From Bacteroidota bacterium (GTDB taxonomy: Bacteria; Bacteroidota; Bacteroidia; Bacteroidales; B18-G4), in assembly GCA_003648575.1 (NCBI GenBank), contig QMPN01000157.1, positions 1 through 6,906 of the forward strand: a DNA stretch of 6,906 bases, given 5' to 3'. How positions within the stretch are numbered: position 1 is the stretch's first letter; each line of letters starts with the position of its first letter. The notes beneath the pieces are model-generated. The model was not told where the DNA came from. It searched no databases and saw only the letters and a list, made by a program, of their open reading frames with translations. Both the position numbers and the translations under genes were made by a program. Shown here piece by piece: positions 5,514-6,906 of the stretch.

Positions 5514-5533
5514 AATGATTTTTTATAAACATC

Positions 5534-6664
5534 ATGAAGTTTATAATTCATAATACAGATAAAGCCTCCAGTGCCCGTGCAGGGACACTGGAAACAGGAC
5601 ATGGCAAGGTGGAGACACCCATCTTCATGCCGGTAGGTACCGCAGCCAATGTAAAAGCTGTGCATGTACGCGACCTGCGTGACGATGTGAAGGCACAGAT
5701 CATCCTTGGAAATACTTACCACCTCTATCTCCGTCCCGGAACAGACATTATTCACAGGGCCGGAGGCCTGCATAAGTTCATAGGCTGGGACAGACCCATG
5801 CTCACCGACAGCGGCGGTTACCAGGTGTATTCCCTGACCGAGATCAGGAAGCTGAAAGAAGAAGGGGTCACCTTTCAATCACATATCGATGGTTCCAGAC
5901 ATGAATTTACACCGGAAAATGTGATGGACATACAGCGCCTGATCGGTGCCGATATCATTATGGCCTTCGATGAATGTACTCCTTATCCCTGTGACTACGA
6001 TTACGCCAAAAACTCTATGGGGGTCACCCACCGATGGCTGAAGCGCTGCTTTGATCAGTTCAAGGCAACGGAGCCACTTTACGGGCATGAACAGGCCCTC
6101 TTCCCTATCGTTCAGGGCAGCACCTACCGCGACCTGAGGGTAGCTTCGGCGGAAGCCATCAGCAGCTTCGGGGCAGAAGGCAATGCCATAGGAGGATTAT
6201 CGGTAGGTGAGCCACATGAAATGATGTACGAAATGACTGAGCTTGTTTGCGGCATACTACCCAAAGACAGGCCACGTTATCTTATGGGTGTGGGCACACC
6301 GGCCAACATCCTGGAAAGCATTGCTCTGGGCGTAGACATGTTCGATTGTGTGATGCCCACCAGGAATGCCAGGAACGGCATGATATTCACTAAGAATGGC
6401 TTCATGAACATGCTGAACAACAAATGGAAGGATGACTATTCCGTACTCGATGTGGAAGGGACATCATTTGTCGATCAGCAATATACAAAGGCCTATGTGC
6501 GTCACCTGTTTAAAGCCAAGGAGCTATTGGGCGGCATGATCGCAAGCCTGCACAACCTGGCCTTCTATTTATGGCTGGTAGGTGAAGCCCGGGAACAGAT
6601 CAAGGCCGGCACATTCAGCAGCTGGAAAGATGCCATGGTGAAAAAAGTAACGACAAGATTATAA
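5534..6664 (+). CDS. tgt: Queuine/preQ1 tRNA-ribosyltransferase (tRNA-guanine transglycosylase)
   Basis: Tgt swaps guanine 34 of tRNAs with GUN anticodons (Asp, Asn, His, Tyr) for preQ1 or queuine. The 376-residue length is standard. The barrel motifs are complete: ILGNTYHLYLRPG (57-69), LTDSGGYQVYSL (90-101) with general base D92, FDECTPYP (145-152), GGLSVGEP (220-227), MGVGTP (251-256) and DMFDCVMPTRNARNG (268-282), with nucleophile D271 and the tRNA-recognition loop TRNAR (276-280). Near the C-terminus the zinc site is altered. The C-x-C-x2-C of the Escherichia coli enzyme is absent, the region reading VLDVEGTSFVDQQYTKAY (304-321), while the fourth ligand position survives as H340 in SLHNLAFY. 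I recall this as common in Bacteroidota. The neighbour 7 nt downstream is an LptF/G permease, a pair typical of the phylum. Confidence 0.97.
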   Translation: MKFIIHNTDKASSARAGTLETGHGKVETPIFMPVGTAANVKAVHVRDLRDDVKAQIILGNTYHLYLRPGTDIIHRAGGLHKFIGWDRPMLTDSGGYQVYSLTEIRKLKEEGVTFQSHIDGSRHEFTPENVMDIQRLIGADIIMAFDECTPYPCDYDYAKNSMGVTHRWLKRCFDQFKATEPLYGHEQALFPIVQGSTYRDLRVASAEAISSFGAEGNAIGGLSVGEPHEMMYEMTELVCGILPKDRPRYLMGVGTPANILESIALGVDMFDCVMPTRNARNGMIFTKNGFMNMLNNKWKDDYSVLDVEGTSFVDQQYTKAYVRHLFKAKELLGGMIASLHNLAFYLWLVGEAREQIKAGTFSSWKDAMVKKVTTRL

Positions 6665-6671
6665 GCACAGA

Positions 6672-6906
6672 ATGAAGCTCCTCGATATATACATCATCAA
6701 GAAATTCCTTGGGACATTCTTCTATGCCATCTCCCTGCTGATCATTATCGTGATCATCTTCGACATCTCGGAGAACATCGATGAGTTCCTGGAAAAAGAC
6801 GCTCCGCTCAGTGAGATCATCTTTGACTATTATCTGAATTTCGTCCCATACTTTATCAACCTCTTTGTTTATCTGTTCACCTTTATCTCGGTGATCTTCT
6901 TCACCA
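6672..6906 (+). CDS. LptF/LptG family permease (YjgP/YjgQ), N-terminal part (cut by window edge)
   Basis: The first 78 codons are visible, from ATG 6672 to the edge. They read MKLLDIYIIKKFLGTFFYAI, then a strongly hydrophobic first membrane segment (about 17-30), a short acidic loop (FDISENIDEFLEKDAP, 30-45) and the start of a second segment (about 53-77). The 'DiYiikkFl.tf' opening followed by 'fDi.EniD.f' is the hallmark of Bacteroidota LptF/LptG-like permeases. These form the inner-membrane part of the LptB2FG transporter that extracts lipopolysaccharide and feeds it to the LptC-LptA bridge. F and G cannot be told apart from this piece. The start is 7 nt after the tgt stop, so the two are very likely one operon. 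The periplasmic beta-jellyroll domain and remaining helices lie outside the window. Confidence 0.88.
   Translation, partial: MKLLDIYIIKKFLGTFFYAISLLIIIVIIFDISENIDEFLEKDAPLSEIIFDYYLNFVPYFINLFVYLFTFISVIFFT

Noticed and set aside
5492..5878. Minus-strand frame opposite the start of tgt
   Set aside because: It overlaps the conserved catalytic N-terminal part of Tgt on the other strand; the cysteine/histidine-rich translation is a by-product of that codon use.
1..6906. CRISPR arrays, tRNA or rRNA genes, insertion-sequence ends
   Set aside because: Reading through the window showed no regularly spaced repeats, cloverleaf-like segment, transposase or paired terminal repeats with target duplications, including around the remnant region 3221-3755.

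Overview
The window looks like a chromosomal segment of a member of the Bacteroidota. The evidence is threefold: the tgt-LptF/G gene pair; promoter-like octamers of the Bacteroidota type (TAnnTTTG) placed where starts need them; and a Tgt that has lost the three zinc cysteines, which I recall as usual in that phylum. A genus cannot be named from this sequence. Most genes lie on the minus strand; tgt and the LptF/G permease start lie on the plus strand at the right end.

Region 1-1418 (minus strand). At the left edge is the N-terminal part of a probable sulfotransferase (237 down to 1, cut by the window). It begins 3 nt after the stop of a one-domain SCP2 sterol-carrier protein (534-241). Upstream of these is an outer-membrane-type lipoprotein phosphatase of the HAD e(P4)/class C acid phosphatase family (1418-600). 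A 16-bp perfect palindrome and a TAnnTTTG octamer sit just before the SCP2 start codon.

Region 1464-3220 (minus strand). This two-gene unit has a 5-nt gap. The first gene encodes a DUF438-hemerythrin-PAS protein and the second a DUF1858/DUF2249-type protein. Both domain types recur in the iron-sulfur repair and nitric-oxide-response world (ScdA/RIC relatives), so the pair probably forms a small di-iron or redox-sensing module. Its biochemical role is not settled.

Region 3221-3755 looks like a gene graveyard. Reading leftward from 3400 is a 51-codon reading frame whose first ~44 residues look like the N-terminus of Bacteroidota urocanate hydratase (HutU), followed by an abrupt foreign tail and a stop. 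Reading rightward from 3494 is a short start fragment that runs out after 24 codons. In another frame there is then a start-less C-terminal piece (about 3549-3755) resembling the tail of a GNAT/ATP-binding regulatory protein family. The two truncated starts face away from each other across a 93-bp gap holding two divergent TAnnTTTG octamers, the layout of a once-functional divergent promoter. The DUF438 gene starts 24 nt after the HutU remnant and may now use its promoter.

Region 3727-5495 (minus strand). A membrane-anchored family 2 glycosyltransferase overlaps by 10 nt the start of an ECF-type RNA polymerase sigma factor, so the two are probably translationally coupled. Divergent from them, tgt (5534-6664) encodes queuine/preQ1 tRNA-ribosyltransferase, followed after 7 nt by the start of an LptF/LptG-type LPS-export permease (6672 to the edge).
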